A stretch of 64,000 nt of DNA. It comes from Betaproteobacteria bacterium (GTDB lineage Bacteria; Pseudomonadota; Gammaproteobacteria; Burkholderiales; Casimicrobiaceae). Positions 1 to 8,348 of the stretch are shown one piece after another. The notes beneath the pieces are model-generated. The model made no database searches. It saw only the letters and a list, made by a program, of their open reading frames with translations, and had not been told where the DNA came from. Positions within the stretch are counted from its first letter, which is position 1. Each line of letters starts with the position of its first letter. The position numbers and the translations under genes are program-made. The stretch covers positions 186,001 to 250,000 of the forward strand of contig JADJWJ010000020.1 of NCBI GenBank assembly GCA_016716425.1, in the 5' to 3' direction.

Positions 1-1599
1 GCCGGCGACGCGATCGAGTCGATCGCCCGCCAGCGTCCCGACACCGCCGAGCGTCTCGCGCGCTGGCCGGGCGGCGGCGACGGCGAGACCGTGCCCGCGG
101 CCACGCTGTCCCCGGGCGACGTCGTGCTGGTCCGGCCGGGCGCGCTCGTCCCTGCCGACGGCGCGGTGCTCGACGGCCGCTCGCACGTCGAGGAGGCGAT
201 GCTGACGGGCGAGAGCGCGCCGCGGCCGCGCGCGCCAGGCGACGCGCTGTGGGCGGGCGCGGTCAACCGCGACAACGCGCTCGTCATGCGCGTCGATGCG
301 GCGGGCGAGGACACGCGGCTCGCCGCGATCCTGCGGCTCGCCGAGCGCGCTGCGGCGACGAGGCCCGCGGTCGTGAAGAGCGCCGACCGCATCGCGGCGG
401 TCTTCGTGGCGGCGCTGCTGGCGCTGGCGGCCGCGACGGCGGCGTTCTGGTGGCTGCACGAGCCGTCGCGCGCGTTCGCGGTGACGTTCGCCGTGCTCGC
501 CGTTTCGTGCCCGTGCGCGCTCGCACTGGCCACGCCCGCCGCGCTCGCCGCGGCGGCCGGCGCGCTCGCGCGGCGCGGCGTCGTGCTGGCCCGGAGCGAC
601 GCGCTGGAGGCGCTGGCCGGCGTCACGCACATGGTGCTCGACAAGACTGGCACGTTGACCGAAGGCCGCATCCGGCTCGCCGGTTGCGCGACCGCCGACG
701 GCCGGGCGCGCGTGGATGTCATTGCGCTTGCCGCCGCCGTCGAGGCGCGCTCGGAGCACCCGCTCGCGCGCGCGCTGGTCGCCGCCGCGGCCGGCGGCCC
801 GCGCGTCGACGCCGAGGACATTCGGCAGGCGAGCGGCGAGGGGGTGTCGGCGCGCGTGGCGGGGATCGAGGTCCGCGTCGGCCGGCCCGCGTTCGTGGCG
901 GCGCTGGCCGGCGCGATGCCCGCGGCGCTCGCCGACTTCGCGCGGGGTCGGCCCGACACGCTCGTGGGCCTAAACAACACGCACGGCTGGCACGCGGTGT
1001 TTGCTTTCGCGGACACGTTGCGCCCGGGCGCGCGCGCACTGGTCGCCCAGTTGCACGCGCTGCGCGTGACGCCGCTCGTGCTCTCCGGCGATCGACCCGA
1101 GAGCGTCGCGGCGGTCGCGACCGCGCTGGGCATCGCCGACGCGCGCGGTGCGCTGCTGCCCGAGGACAAGCGCGCCGCGATCGCGGCGCTGCAGGCGCGC
1201 GGTGCGCGCGTGGCGATGGCCGGCGACGGCATCAACGACGCGCCGGCGCTGGCGCAGTCGCAGGTGTCGCTGGCGCTCGGCAGCGGCGCGCCGCTCGCAC
1301 AGTGGACGGCGGACCTCGTACTCCTGTCCGACCGCATCGAGCTCGTCGCGGAGGCACTCGTCGCGGCGCGGCGCACGTTCGCCGTCATCCGCGAGAATCT
1401 CGCGTGGGCGATCGTCTACAACGGTCTCGCCATTCCCGCCGCCGCGTTCGGCTTCGTCACGCCGCTGCTCGCGGCCGCCGGCATGTCGGGGTCGTCGCTG
1501 GCGGTCGTGGCCAACGCGCTGCGGCTGACGCGCGCACCGAAGACGGCGTCGGCCCCGGCGGGGGCAAAGGCCGCGCCGGAGTCCGCGTGGAAGTCCTGA
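1..1599 (+). CDS. ccoI: Cation-translocating P1B-type ATPase, CcoI/FixI type (5' truncated)
   Basis: The reading frame is open from the first base, so the gene starts outside the window and 532 C-terminal residues are visible. P-type ATPase landmarks appear in order: the TGES actuator loop (about residue 69), the CPC metal site in a membrane helix (170-172), the phosphorylated DKTGT (214), an HPL nucleotide-binding motif, and GDGINDAPAL (about 408). CPC marks a P1B copper pump. The N-terminal metal-binding domain is missing because of the truncation. In cbb3 clusters this ATPase is the CcoI/FixI copper pump needed to assemble the oxidase, and the next genes are ccoS and ccoNOQP. A CopA paralogue is the alternative; context favours CcoI. 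The ccoS start overlaps its 3' end. Confidence 0.93.
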   Translation, partial: AGDAIESIARQRPDTAERLARWPGGGDGETVPAATLSPGDVVLVRPGALVPADGAVLDGRSHVEEAMLTGESAPRPRAPGDALWAGAVNRDNALVMRVDAAGEDTRLAAILRLAERAAATRPAVVKSADRIAAVFVAALLALAAATAAFWWLHEPSRAFAVTFAVLAVSCPCALALATPAALAAAAGALARRGVVLARSDALEALAGVTHMVLDKTGTLTEGRIRLAGCATADGRARVDVIALAAAVEARSEHPLARALVAAAAGGPRVDAEDIRQASGEGVSARVAGIEVRVGRPAFVAALAGAMPAALADFARGRPDTLVGLNNTHGWHAVFAFADTLRPGARALVAQLHALRVTPLVLSGDRPESVAAVATALGIADARGALLPEDKRAAIAALQARGARVAMAGDGINDAPALAQSQVSLALGSGAPLAQWTADLVLLSDRIELVAEALVAARRTFAVIRENLAWAIVYNGLAIPAAAFGFVTPLLAAAGMSGSSLAVVANALRLTRAPKTASAPAGAKAAPESAWKS

Positions 1600-1799
1600 T
1601 GCTGCTTATCCCGCTGTCGGTCGTACTGGTCTTCGCGATCGGTGCGGTGTTCCTGTGGAGCGTGCGCAGTGGCCAGTTCGACGACCTGGAGGGCCCGGCG
1701 CACCGGGTGGTCGCAGATGACGACCGGCCGGGGGGTACGGCAGGTACCCCGCCGGCGTCTTTGACCAATATCAAGCCGGAAGAACGCCAGGGCGGTTAG
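1587..1799 (+). CDS. ccoS: cbb3-type cytochrome oxidase assembly protein CcoS
   Basis: This is a 70-residue protein with one N-terminal membrane helix followed by SGQFDDLEGPAHR, the family signature of CcoS. A GTG start at 1587 gives MEVLMLLIPLSV, which aligns with the usual CcoS N-terminus; an ATG at 1599 is the alternative start. The gene overlaps the end of ccoI, so the two are probably translationally coupled. CcoS is required to insert heme and copper into the CcoN subunit. Its 3' end contains the Fnr box that serves ccoN. Confidence 0.88.
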   Translation: MEVLMLLIPLSVVLVFAIGAVFLWSVRSGQFDDLEGPAHRVVADDDRPGGTAGTPPASLTNIKPEERQGG

Positions 1800-1802
1800 C
1801 AT
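1761..1802 (+). promoter_or_regulatory. Fnr box and class II promoter of ccoN
   Basis: TTGACCAATATCAA at 1761-1774 matches the Fnr/Anr consensus TTGAT-N4-ATCAA in 9 of 10 fixed positions. A -10-like TAGCAT lies at 1797-1802, which would place transcription start near 1809, about 41.5 bases from the box centre. That is the spacing of a class II Fnr-activated promoter. The site lies inside the ccoS coding end, 87 bases before the ccoN start. A complete Fnr protein is encoded at 7459-8217. The box is seen directly; the start site is inferred. Confidence 0.78.
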
Positions 1803-1861
1803 TGCCGCAGTGCAGCATCCGGGCACAGGGGACGTTGCGTACGTAAGGGAGCGAAAAACAC

Positions 1862-3310
1862 ATGGCAAATCCGACAGTTAGCGCCGCCACGGCGACGTTC
1901 AACTACAAGGTGGTCCGATGGTTCGCCATCATGACCGTCATCTGGGGCATCGTCGGCATGCTGGTCGGCGTCATCATCGCCGCGCAGCTCCTGTGGCCGG
2001 CGCTCAACTTCGACATTCCCTGGCTCACCTACGGCCGCCTGCGGCCGCTGCACACGAACGCGGTCATCTTCGCGTTCGGCGGCTGCGCGCTGTTCGCGAC
2101 GTCCTACTACTGCGTCCAGCGCACGTGCCAGGCGCGCCTGTTCTCCGACGGGCTGGCCGCGTTCACGTTCTGGGGCTGGAACGCCGTCATCGTGCTGGCG
2201 GCGATCACGCTGCCGCTCGGCATCACGTCGAGCAAGGAGTACGCCGAGCTCGAGTGGCCGATCGACATCCTGATCACGCTGGTCTGGGTCGCCTATGCCG
2301 TGGTCTTCTTCGGCACGATCGCGAGGCGAACGACGCCGCACATCTACGTCGCCAACTGGTTCTTCGGCGCGTACATCCTGACGATCGCGCTGCTGCACGT
2401 CGTCAACAGCGCCGCGCTGCCGGTGTCGCTCACCTCGTGGAAGTCGTACTCGGCGTACGCGGGCGTGCAGGACGCGATGGTCCAGTGGTGGTACGGCCAC
2501 AACGCGGTGGGCTTCTTCCTGACCGCGGGCTTCCTCGGGATGATGTACTACTTCGTGCCCAAGCAGGCCGGCCGGCCGATCTACTCGTACCGGCTGTCCG
2601 TCGTGCACTTCTGGGCGCTGATCTTCACGTACATGTGGGCGGGCCCGCACCATCTGCACTACACGGCGCTGCCCGACTGGACGCAGTCGCTGGGGATGAT
2701 CTTCTCGCTGATCCTGCTCGCTCCCTCGTGGGGCGGGATGATCAACGGGATCATGACGCTGTCGGGCGCGTGGCACAAGCTGCGCGAGGACCCGATCCTC
2801 AAGTTCCTGATCGTGTCGCTGTCGTTCTACGGCATGAGCACGTTCGAGGGGCCGATGATGTCGATCAAGACCGTAAACGCGCTGTCGCACTACACGGACT
2901 GGACGATCGGTCACGTGCACTCGGGCGCACTCGGCTGGGTCGCGTTCATCTCGATCGGCAGCATCTACTACCTGCTGCCGCGGATGTTCGGCAAGACCGA
3001 GATGTGGTCCACGCGCCTCATCACCGCGCACTTCTGGATCGCGACGATCGGCGTCGTCCTCTACATCGCCGCGATGTGGATCGCCGGCGTCATGCAGGGC
3101 CTGATGTGGCGCGCGACCAACGCCGACGGCACGCTGACCTACGCGTTCGTCGAGAGCGTCAAGGCGACCTACCCGTTCTACGCGATCCGGCTGCTCGGCG
3201 GCACGCTGTTCCTGACGGGTATGCTGATCATGGCCTACAACATGGTGCGCACGATCGCCGGCAGCAAGGCGTACGAGGCGCCGATTCCCGCCGTGCCGGC
3301 GCACGCGTGA
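1862..3310 (+). CDS. ccoN: Cytochrome c oxidase cbb3-type, catalytic subunit I (CcoN)
   Basis: This is the 482-residue heme-copper oxidase subunit that reduces O2 to water and pumps protons in the inner membrane. The expected ligands are visible: H64 in LRPLHTN (low-spin heme), H213 in GHNAVGF and H263/H264 in GPHHLHY (CuB), and H351/H353 in GHVHSG (hemes). There are about 12 hydrophobic segments and the length is normal for CcoN. It is the first gene of ccoN-O-Q-P-G-H and is preceded by an Fnr box, so expression under low oxygen is expected. Confidence 0.97.
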   Translation: MANPTVSAATATFNYKVVRWFAIMTVIWGIVGMLVGVIIAAQLLWPALNFDIPWLTYGRLRPLHTNAVIFAFGGCALFATSYYCVQRTCQARLFSDGLAAFTFWGWNAVIVLAAITLPLGITSSKEYAELEWPIDILITLVWVAYAVVFFGTIARRTTPHIYVANWFFGAYILTIALLHVVNSAALPVSLTSWKSYSAYAGVQDAMVQWWYGHNAVGFFLTAGFLGMMYYFVPKQAGRPIYSYRLSVVHFWALIFTYMWAGPHHLHYTALPDWTQSLGMIFSLILLAPSWGGMINGIMTLSGAWHKLREDPILKFLIVSLSFYGMSTFEGPMMSIKTVNALSHYTDWTIGHVHSGALGWVAFISIGSIYYLLPRMFGKTEMWSTRLITAHFWIATIGVVLYIAAMWIAGVMQGLMWRATNADGTLTYAFVESVKATYPFYAIRLLGGTLFLTGMLIMAYNMVRTIAGSKAYEAPIPAVPAHA

Positions 3311-3326
3311 GACGAGGGGACGCGCG

Positions 3327-3941
3327 ATGAAACTTTCGCAGGAACACGTCGAGAGCAACCTGCCGTGGCTGATCGTCCTCGTGCTGCTCGTGGTGAGCGT
3401 GGGGGGCTTGGTCGAGATCGTGCCGCTGTTCTTCCAGAAGTCGACCACGCAGCCGGTGGCGGGCCTGAAGCCCTATCCGGCGCTGCAGGTCGTCGGCCGC
3501 GACGTCTACGTCCGCGAGGGCTGCTACAACTGCCACTCGCAGATGATCCGGCCGTTCCGGGCCGAGACCGAGCGCTACGGCCCCTACTCGGTGGCCGGCG
3601 AGTTCGTCTACGACCATCCGTTCCAGTGGGGCAGCAAGCGCACCGGGCCGGACCTGGCGCGTGTCGGCGGCCGCTACTCGGACGAGTGGCACCGCGTGCA
3701 TCTCAACAACCCGCGCGACGTCGTGCCCGAGTCGAACATGCCCGGCTACCCGTGGCTCGCGAAGACGCCGGCCGACGCCGCGACGATTTCCGCGCGCATG
3801 CGGACGCTGCGCACGCTCGGCCTGCCGTACACCGACGAGGAGATCGCCAAGGCGCCGGAGGCGCTCAAGGACAAGACGGAGCAGGACGCGCTGATCGCGT
3901 ACCTGCAGGGGATGGGCACCGCGATGAAGAACGCGAGGTAG
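3327..3941 (+). CDS. ccoO: Cytochrome c oxidase cbb3-type, mono-heme subunit II (CcoO)
   Basis: A 204-residue membrane-anchored c-type cytochrome. One N-terminal membrane helix (about residues 12-36) is followed by a single heme c site, CYNCH (C66, C69, H70), and the conserved segment RPFRAETERYG. CcoO passes electrons from CcoP to the CcoN active site. It begins 16 bases after ccoN and is followed 2 bases later by ccoQ, as in other cbb3 operons. Confidence 0.96.
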   Translation: MKLSQEHVESNLPWLIVLVLLVVSVGGLVEIVPLFFQKSTTQPVAGLKPYPALQVVGRDVYVREGCYNCHSQMIRPFRAETERYGPYSVAGEFVYDHPFQWGSKRTGPDLARVGGRYSDEWHRVHLNNPRDVVPESNMPGYPWLAKTPADAATISARMRTLRTLGLPYTDEEIAKAPEALKDKTEQDALIAYLQGMGTAMKNAR

Positions 3942-3943
3942 CG

Positions 3944-4135
3944 ATGGCCACGACGACCTTCCTGTCCAGCCTGATGACCGTGGTGTCGTTCGTCACGTTC
4001 CTCGGCATCGTGGCCTGGGCGTACAGCAAGAAGCGCAAGCGGGCGTTCGACGACGCGGCCAACGCGCCGTTCGCGTTGCCCGACGACGTCGACAGCGTGC
4101 AAACCAACGGAGAGCGCGGGGGGCGCGCATCATGA
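3944..4135 (+). CDS. ccoQ: cbb3-type oxidase small subunit CcoQ
   Basis: A 63-residue one-helix membrane protein. The hydrophobic segment (about residues 8-25) is followed by AYSKKRKRAFDDAANAPF, the usual basic-then-acidic CcoQ pattern. It sits between ccoO and ccoP, its fixed place, and its stop overlaps the ccoP start as ATGA. CcoQ stabilises the complex and its interaction with CcoP; it binds no heme. Confidence 0.9.
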   Translation: MATTTFLSSLMTVVSFVTFLGIVAWAYSKKRKRAFDDAANAPFALPDDVDSVQTNGERGGRAS

Positions 4136-5103
4136 GTGACTTCACGTCCGGATTCTGGAACCTCTACGTCATCGTCCTGACGGTGGCGTCGATCGCCGGC
4201 TGCGCGTGGCTGCTCATCAGCACGGGCCGCATCAAGGTCGCGGCGAAGACCGGCGCCGAGAAGGGCCCGGTCGACAAGACCACCGGCATGGGCGTCACCG
4301 GCCACGTCTGGGACGACGACCTGCAGGAGTACAACAACCCGCTGCCGAAGTGGTGGTCGAACCTCTTCTGGATCACCATCTTCTTCTCGGTCGTCTACCT
4401 GATCCTGTACCCGGGGCTCGGCAACATCCCCGGCGTGCTCGGGTGGACGTCGAGCGGCGCGTATGCGAAGGAGCGGGCCGACTTCGACGCGCGCCTGGCG
4501 CCGCTGTACGACAAGTACGCCAAGATGGACGTCGAGCAGATCGCCGCCGACGCGGCCGCGCGGCAGACCGGCGAGCGTATGTTCCTCACCTACTGCTCGC
4601 AGTGCCACGGCTCGGACGCGGGCGGCGGCCGTGGCTTCCCGAACCTGCGCGACCGCGACTGGCTGTATGGCGGCGCGCCGGCGACGATCATCGAGACGGT
4701 CACCGGCGGGCGCATGGGCGTGATGCCGGCGTTCGGACCGGTGCTGGGCGAGGACGGCCTGCGCAACGTGACCGCCTACGTGCGGTCGCTGTCGGGCCTG
4801 CCGCACGACAGCCTGCGCGCCCAGCTCGGCAAGACGGTCTTCACCGCGAACTGCGCCGCGTGCCACCAGCCGGACGGGAAGGGCAACCAGGCGATGGGCG
4901 CGCCCAACCTCACCGACAACGTCTGGCTGTTCGGCAGCTCCGAGAAGGCCATTTCCGATGGCATCGCCGCCGGCCACAACGTCGGCCACGAGGGCGGGCC
5001 GACGCCGATGCCGTCGTTCAAGGACACGCTGTCGCCGACCCAGATCCGCCTGCTCGCCGCGTACGTGTGGGGGCTGTCGAACAACCCGGCGGCGGCGAAG
5101 TGA
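4132..5103 (+). CDS. ccoP: Cytochrome c oxidase cbb3-type, di-heme subunit III (CcoP)
   Basis: A 323-residue di-heme cytochrome c. The N-terminal part has membrane segments (about residues 10-25 and 78-105) separated by the conserved HVWDDDLQEYNNPLPKWW region. Two heme c sites follow, CSQCH (C155-H159) and CAACH (C241-H245). CcoP receives electrons from soluble or membrane cytochromes. It completes the structural ccoNOQP set; ccoG starts 53 bases later. Confidence 0.96.
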   Translation: MSDFTSGFWNLYVIVLTVASIAGCAWLLISTGRIKVAAKTGAEKGPVDKTTGMGVTGHVWDDDLQEYNNPLPKWWSNLFWITIFFSVVYLILYPGLGNIPGVLGWTSSGAYAKERADFDARLAPLYDKYAKMDVEQIAADAAARQTGERMFLTYCSQCHGSDAGGGRGFPNLRDRDWLYGGAPATIIETVTGGRMGVMPAFGPVLGEDGLRNVTAYVRSLSGLPHDSLRAQLGKTVFTANCAACHQPDGKGNQAMGAPNLTDNVWLFGSSEKAISDGIAAGHNVGHEGGPTPMPSFKDTLSPTQIRLLAAYVWGLSNNPAAAK

Positions 5104-5156
5104 GCAGGAGCGCCGTGGCGCGCGGCGCCCCCGCCGCGCGCTGAGGTGCGCAATCC

Positions 5157-6602
5157 GTGACGGAAGTGGACGTACGCGCAAAGCCGACCGCACCGCCGGG
5201 ACCGCCGGACGACGGCGGTACGGAAGTCGCGCTGTACGAGATCCGGCGCAAGATCTACCCGCGCGCGGTCACGGGGACGTTCCGCACGTGGCGCGTCGCG
5301 TTCGTCATCCTGACCCAGCTCGTGTACTACGGGCTGCCGTGGCTCACGTGGAACGACCGGCAGGCGGTGCTGTTCGACTTGGCCGCGCGCAAGTTCTACA
5401 TCTTCGGCATCGTGTTCTGGCCGCAGGATGTCATCTACCTGTCCGTCCTGCTGATCCTCGCGGCGTTCGCGCTGTTCCTGTTCACCGCGGTGGCCGGGCG
5501 CCTGTGGTGCGGCTACGCGTGCCCGCAGACCGTCTACACCGACATCTTCCTGTGGATCGAGCGCAAGATCGAGGGCGAACGCGTGGCGCGGATGCGCCTC
5601 GACGCCGAGCCCGCGTCGGCACGCAAGCTCGCGAAGAAGGCCGCCAAGCACGGCGTGTGGATCGCGCTCGCGCTGTGGACCGGGTACACGTTCGTCGGCT
5701 ACTTCACGCCGATCCGCGACCTGGGCATCCGGGCGATCACGTGGAACCTGGGCGGCTGGGAGACCTTCTGGGTCTTCTTCTACGGCTTCGCCACCTACGG
5801 CAACGCCGGCTGGATGCGCGAACAGGTGTGCAAGTACATGTGCCCGTACGCGCGCTTCCAGTCGGTGATGTTCGACCGCGACACGCTGATCATCGCCTAC
5901 GACGCGAAGCGGGGCGAGCCGCGCGGCTCGCGCAGCCGCAAGGCCGACCCGAAGGCGGCGGGACTGGGGTCGTGCGTCGACTGCAACATCTGCGTGCAGG
6001 TATGCCCGACCGGCATCGACATCCGCCGTGGTCTGCAGTACGAGTGCATCGGCTGCGCCGCGTGCATCGACGGCTGCGACCAGGTGATGGACAAGATGGG
6101 CTATCCGCGCGGCCTCATCCGCTACGCGTCGTCGAACGCGCTGGAGCAGGGCCTCACGCCGGCGCAGATCCGGGCCCGCGTGTTCCGGCCGCGCACGCTC
6201 GTCTACACGTCGCTCCTGCTTGCGGTCACCGTGGCGGCGGGCGTCTCGCTCGCGCTCAAGAACCCGCTCAAGGTCGACCTGGCGCGCGACCGCGGCGCGC
6301 TCGCCCGCGAGGCGCGCCCGGGCGTGGTCGAGAACGTGTATCGCGTGCAGATCATGAACACCGCGGAGGCGCCGCGCGAGTACCGGCTCACGCCGGAAGG
6401 GCTGCCCGGGCTCGCGATCGCCGGTCTGGCGCAGCCGGTCAAGGTCGACGCCGCGTCCGCGAAGCTCTTCGCGCTGCGGCTCGAGGCACCGGCCGAGGCG
6501 GCCGCCCCGGGCACGCACAAGGTCGAGATCGTGATCGAGGACACGCAGGACCCGAACGTCCGGCGGCGTGAGGACACGACCTTCATCCTGCCGCAGCCGT
6601 GA
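5157..6602 (+). CDS. ccoG: cbb3 oxidase accessory ferredoxin-like protein CcoG (FixG/RdxA)
   Basis: A 481-residue polytopic membrane protein with a GTG start. WCGYACPQTVYTD and a YFTPIRDL loop are typical of FixG/RdxA. Two [4Fe-4S] motifs follow from C273 (CVDCNICVQVCP and CIGCAACIDGC). The C-terminal about 110 residues form an Ig-like FixG_C domain on the periplasmic side. CcoG is thought to reduce Cu(II) for delivery to the oxidase. It lies between ccoP and ccoH in the same operon. Confidence 0.95.
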   Translation: MTEVDVRAKPTAPPGPPDDGGTEVALYEIRRKIYPRAVTGTFRTWRVAFVILTQLVYYGLPWLTWNDRQAVLFDLAARKFYIFGIVFWPQDVIYLSVLLILAAFALFLFTAVAGRLWCGYACPQTVYTDIFLWIERKIEGERVARMRLDAEPASARKLAKKAAKHGVWIALALWTGYTFVGYFTPIRDLGIRAITWNLGGWETFWVFFYGFATYGNAGWMREQVCKYMCPYARFQSVMFDRDTLIIAYDAKRGEPRGSRSRKADPKAAGLGSCVDCNICVQVCPTGIDIRRGLQYECIGCAACIDGCDQVMDKMGYPRGLIRYASSNALEQGLTPAQIRARVFRPRTLVYTSLLLAVTVAAGVSLALKNPLKVDLARDRGALAREARPGVVENVYRVQIMNTAEAPREYRLTPEGLPGLAIAGLAQPVKVDAASAKLFALRLEAPAEAAAPGTHKVEIVIEDTQDPNVRRREDTTFILPQP

Positions 6603-6621
6603 TACCGTGAGAGCTCGATCG

Positions 6622-7158
6622 ATGCTCGCCATCCCTGCCGCCGTGACCGCCCCCGCCTCCGGGCCGCTCCCGTGGTACCGCCACCGGTGGCCGTGGCTGC
6701 TGATGGCCGGGCCGTTCATCGTCGTCGTCGCGGGCTTCGCCACGCTCTGGCTCGCGGTGGCGAGCGACGACGGGCTCGTGGCCGACGACTACTACAAGCG
6801 GGGGCTCGCGATCAACCGCACGCTCGAGCGGACGCAGCGCGCGGCCGCGCTCGGGCTCGAAGCGGTCGTCGACGTCGACGCCGCCGGCGCCGCGCGGGTC
6901 ACGCTCGCGGCGGCGTCGGGCGAGCGGTCGGGACTGCCCACCGCCGTGCGTCTGCTCGTCGTGCATCCGACGCGGGCGGGACAGGACCGGCGCGCCGACC
7001 TGGTCGTGGGGCCGGACCGCGCGTACGTGGGGCGGATCGAGCCGCTGCCGGCGGGGCGCTGGCTGGTGAGCGTGGAGTCCGACGACTGGCGCCTGCCGCC
7101 GGTCGAGGCTGTCGCCGGCCTGCGCGGCGTGCGCGTGCCCGCGCGCAGCGGACCGTGA
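6622..7158 (+). CDS. ccoH: FixH/CcoH family cbb3 assembly protein
   Basis: A 178-residue protein with one membrane helix (about residues 24-45) and a periplasmic FixH-type domain. DDGLVADDYYKRGLAINR just after the helix is the family hallmark. The ATG at 6622 is preferred; a GTG at 6607, 5 bases after the ccoG stop, would add five residues. CcoH binds CcoN and is needed for stable assembly. It follows ccoG directly, so it is probably in the same transcript. Confidence 0.9.
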   Translation: MLAIPAAVTAPASGPLPWYRHRWPWLLMAGPFIVVVAGFATLWLAVASDDGLVADDYYKRGLAINRTLERTQRAAALGLEAVVDVDAAGAARVTLAAASGERSGLPTAVRLLVVHPTRAGQDRRADLVVGPDRAYVGRIEPLPAGRWLVSVESDDWRLPPVEAVAGLRGVRVPARSGP

Positions 7159-7180
7159 CCGGCGAGGGCTTGGGGCGGCG

Positions 7181-7462
7181 ATGGCGACCCGGTGGCTGAA
7201 CGCGCAGCGCGTGATGTGGATCGTGTGGCCTGCCTTCCTGATGGCGGGCGTGGCGGAACTCGTGTTCTTCTCGATCTTCGACCCGTTCGACCTGCACCTC
7301 TTCGGGTCGCCGCTCGCGTTGTCGCGCGAGTCGGTCTACGCGATGGGCTTCTTCGGGTTCTGGGCGCTCGGCATCGCGTCGTCGGCGCTATCGTTGTTTC
7401 TCGAGAGCCCGCCTTCCCGCGAGGCCGCGGACCGGCCCGGGGCGAACGACGCCGCGCGCTAG
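7181..7462 (+). CDS. Small two-helix membrane protein of the cbb3 cluster
   Basis: A 93-residue protein with two hydrophobic segments (about residues 11-31 and 49-71) joined by the loop FDPFDLHLFGSPL. It starts 22 bases after ccoH on the same strand, so it is likely the last gene of the cco operon. I do not recognise a named family. Its location suggests a respiratory or assembly role, but nothing in the sequence proves one. Its TAG stop overlaps the reverse-strand stop of fnr (4-base convergent overlap). Confidence 0.8.
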   Translation: MATRWLNAQRVMWIVWPAFLMAGVAELVFFSIFDPFDLHLFGSPLALSRESVYAMGFFGFWALGIASSALSLFLESPPSREAADRPGANDAAR

Positions 7463-8217
7463 CGGACGCTGGCCAGCTGCTTGAGCGTGGGCAGGTCGAC
7501 GATCTTCACCGCGCGTCCCTGCACCTGCACGAGGCCTTCCTCCTGGAACCGCGAGAACAGCCGGCTCACCGTCTCGAGCTTGAGCCCGAGGAAGCTGCCG
7601 ATCTCCTCGCGCGTCATGCGCAGCACGAACTCGGTCGACGAGTAGCCGCGGCACTTGTACCGCTCGGACAGGTTGAGCAGGAATGCGGCCAGACGCTCCT
7701 CGGCGCGCATGCTGCCGAGCAGCAGCAGCTGGCGGTGATCGTGGCCGATCTCGCGGCCGAGCACGCGGTGCAGGCTGTGCTGCAAGGCCGGGACCTTGCG
7801 CGAGATCTCCTCCAGCCGCTCGAACGGGATCACGCATGCCTCGGTGTCCTCGAGCGCGATCGCCTCGCATTCGTGGCGGTTCGTGCTCATGCCGTCGAGC
7901 CCGAGAATGTCGCCGGGCATGTGGTAGCCGGCGATCTGCTCGCGCCCGTCGTCGGACAGCATCGTCGTCTTGATCGAGCCCAACCGGATCGCGTAGAGCG
8001 CCGCGAACGGGGCGCCGTTGCGGAACAGGGGCTCGCCCTTCTTGAGCTTGACCCGGCTGCCGATGATCGAATAGAGCTGATCGACCTCGGACGACGCGAG
8101 GCCGAACGGCAGGCACAGCTCGCGCATGCTGCAGTTGCTGCAATGCGCGCGCAGCTCGCCGATCGAGATGACCTTGGACGACGTCTGCGGGATGGTGCGC
8201 GGCTCGAGGGTCGACAT
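7459..8217 (-). CDS. fnr: Fnr-type oxygen-sensing transcriptional regulator
   Basis: A 252-residue Crp/Fnr-family regulator. Cys26, Cys29 and Cys35 (CSNCSMREL-C) plus Cys117 (NRHEC) are the four ligands of the oxygen-labile [4Fe-4S] cluster. A cyclic-nucleotide-binding-like beta roll is followed by a helix-turn-helix whose recognition helix carries the E-x-x-S-R pattern (LETVSR), which reads TTGAT half-sites. Such a site precedes ccoN in this window. The gene faces the cco operon and is divergent from the gene at 8349. Confidence 0.95.
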   Translation of the reverse strand: MSTLEPRTIPQTSSKVISIGELRAHCSNCSMRELCLPFGLASSEVDQLYSIIGSRVKLKKGEPLFRNGAPFAALYAIRLGSIKTTMLSDDGREQIAGYHMPGDILGLDGMSTNRHECEAIALEDTEACVIPFERLEEISRKVPALQHSLHRVLGREIGHDHRQLLLLGSMRAEERLAAFLLNLSERYKCRGYSSTEFVLRMTREEIGSFLGLKLETVSRLFSRFQEEGLVQVQGRAVKIVDLPTLKQLASVR

Positions 8218-8348
8218 GGAAGGCGCGGGTGGCGGGGCGCGGCCGGTTCGGATGGGGCCGCGTTGGCCGCTGAGTCTAGCCGGATTGGCCGCACTTTACA
8301 CCATGACGTGCCGCGCCCGGCCGGCGCGCGCCGCCCGCGGGAGGCCCC

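Noticed and set aside
1796..3448. A 550-residue open frame antisense to ccoN and ccoO
   Set aside because: His/Arg/Asp-rich shadow of two certain genes on the other strand; no ribosome site or family motif.
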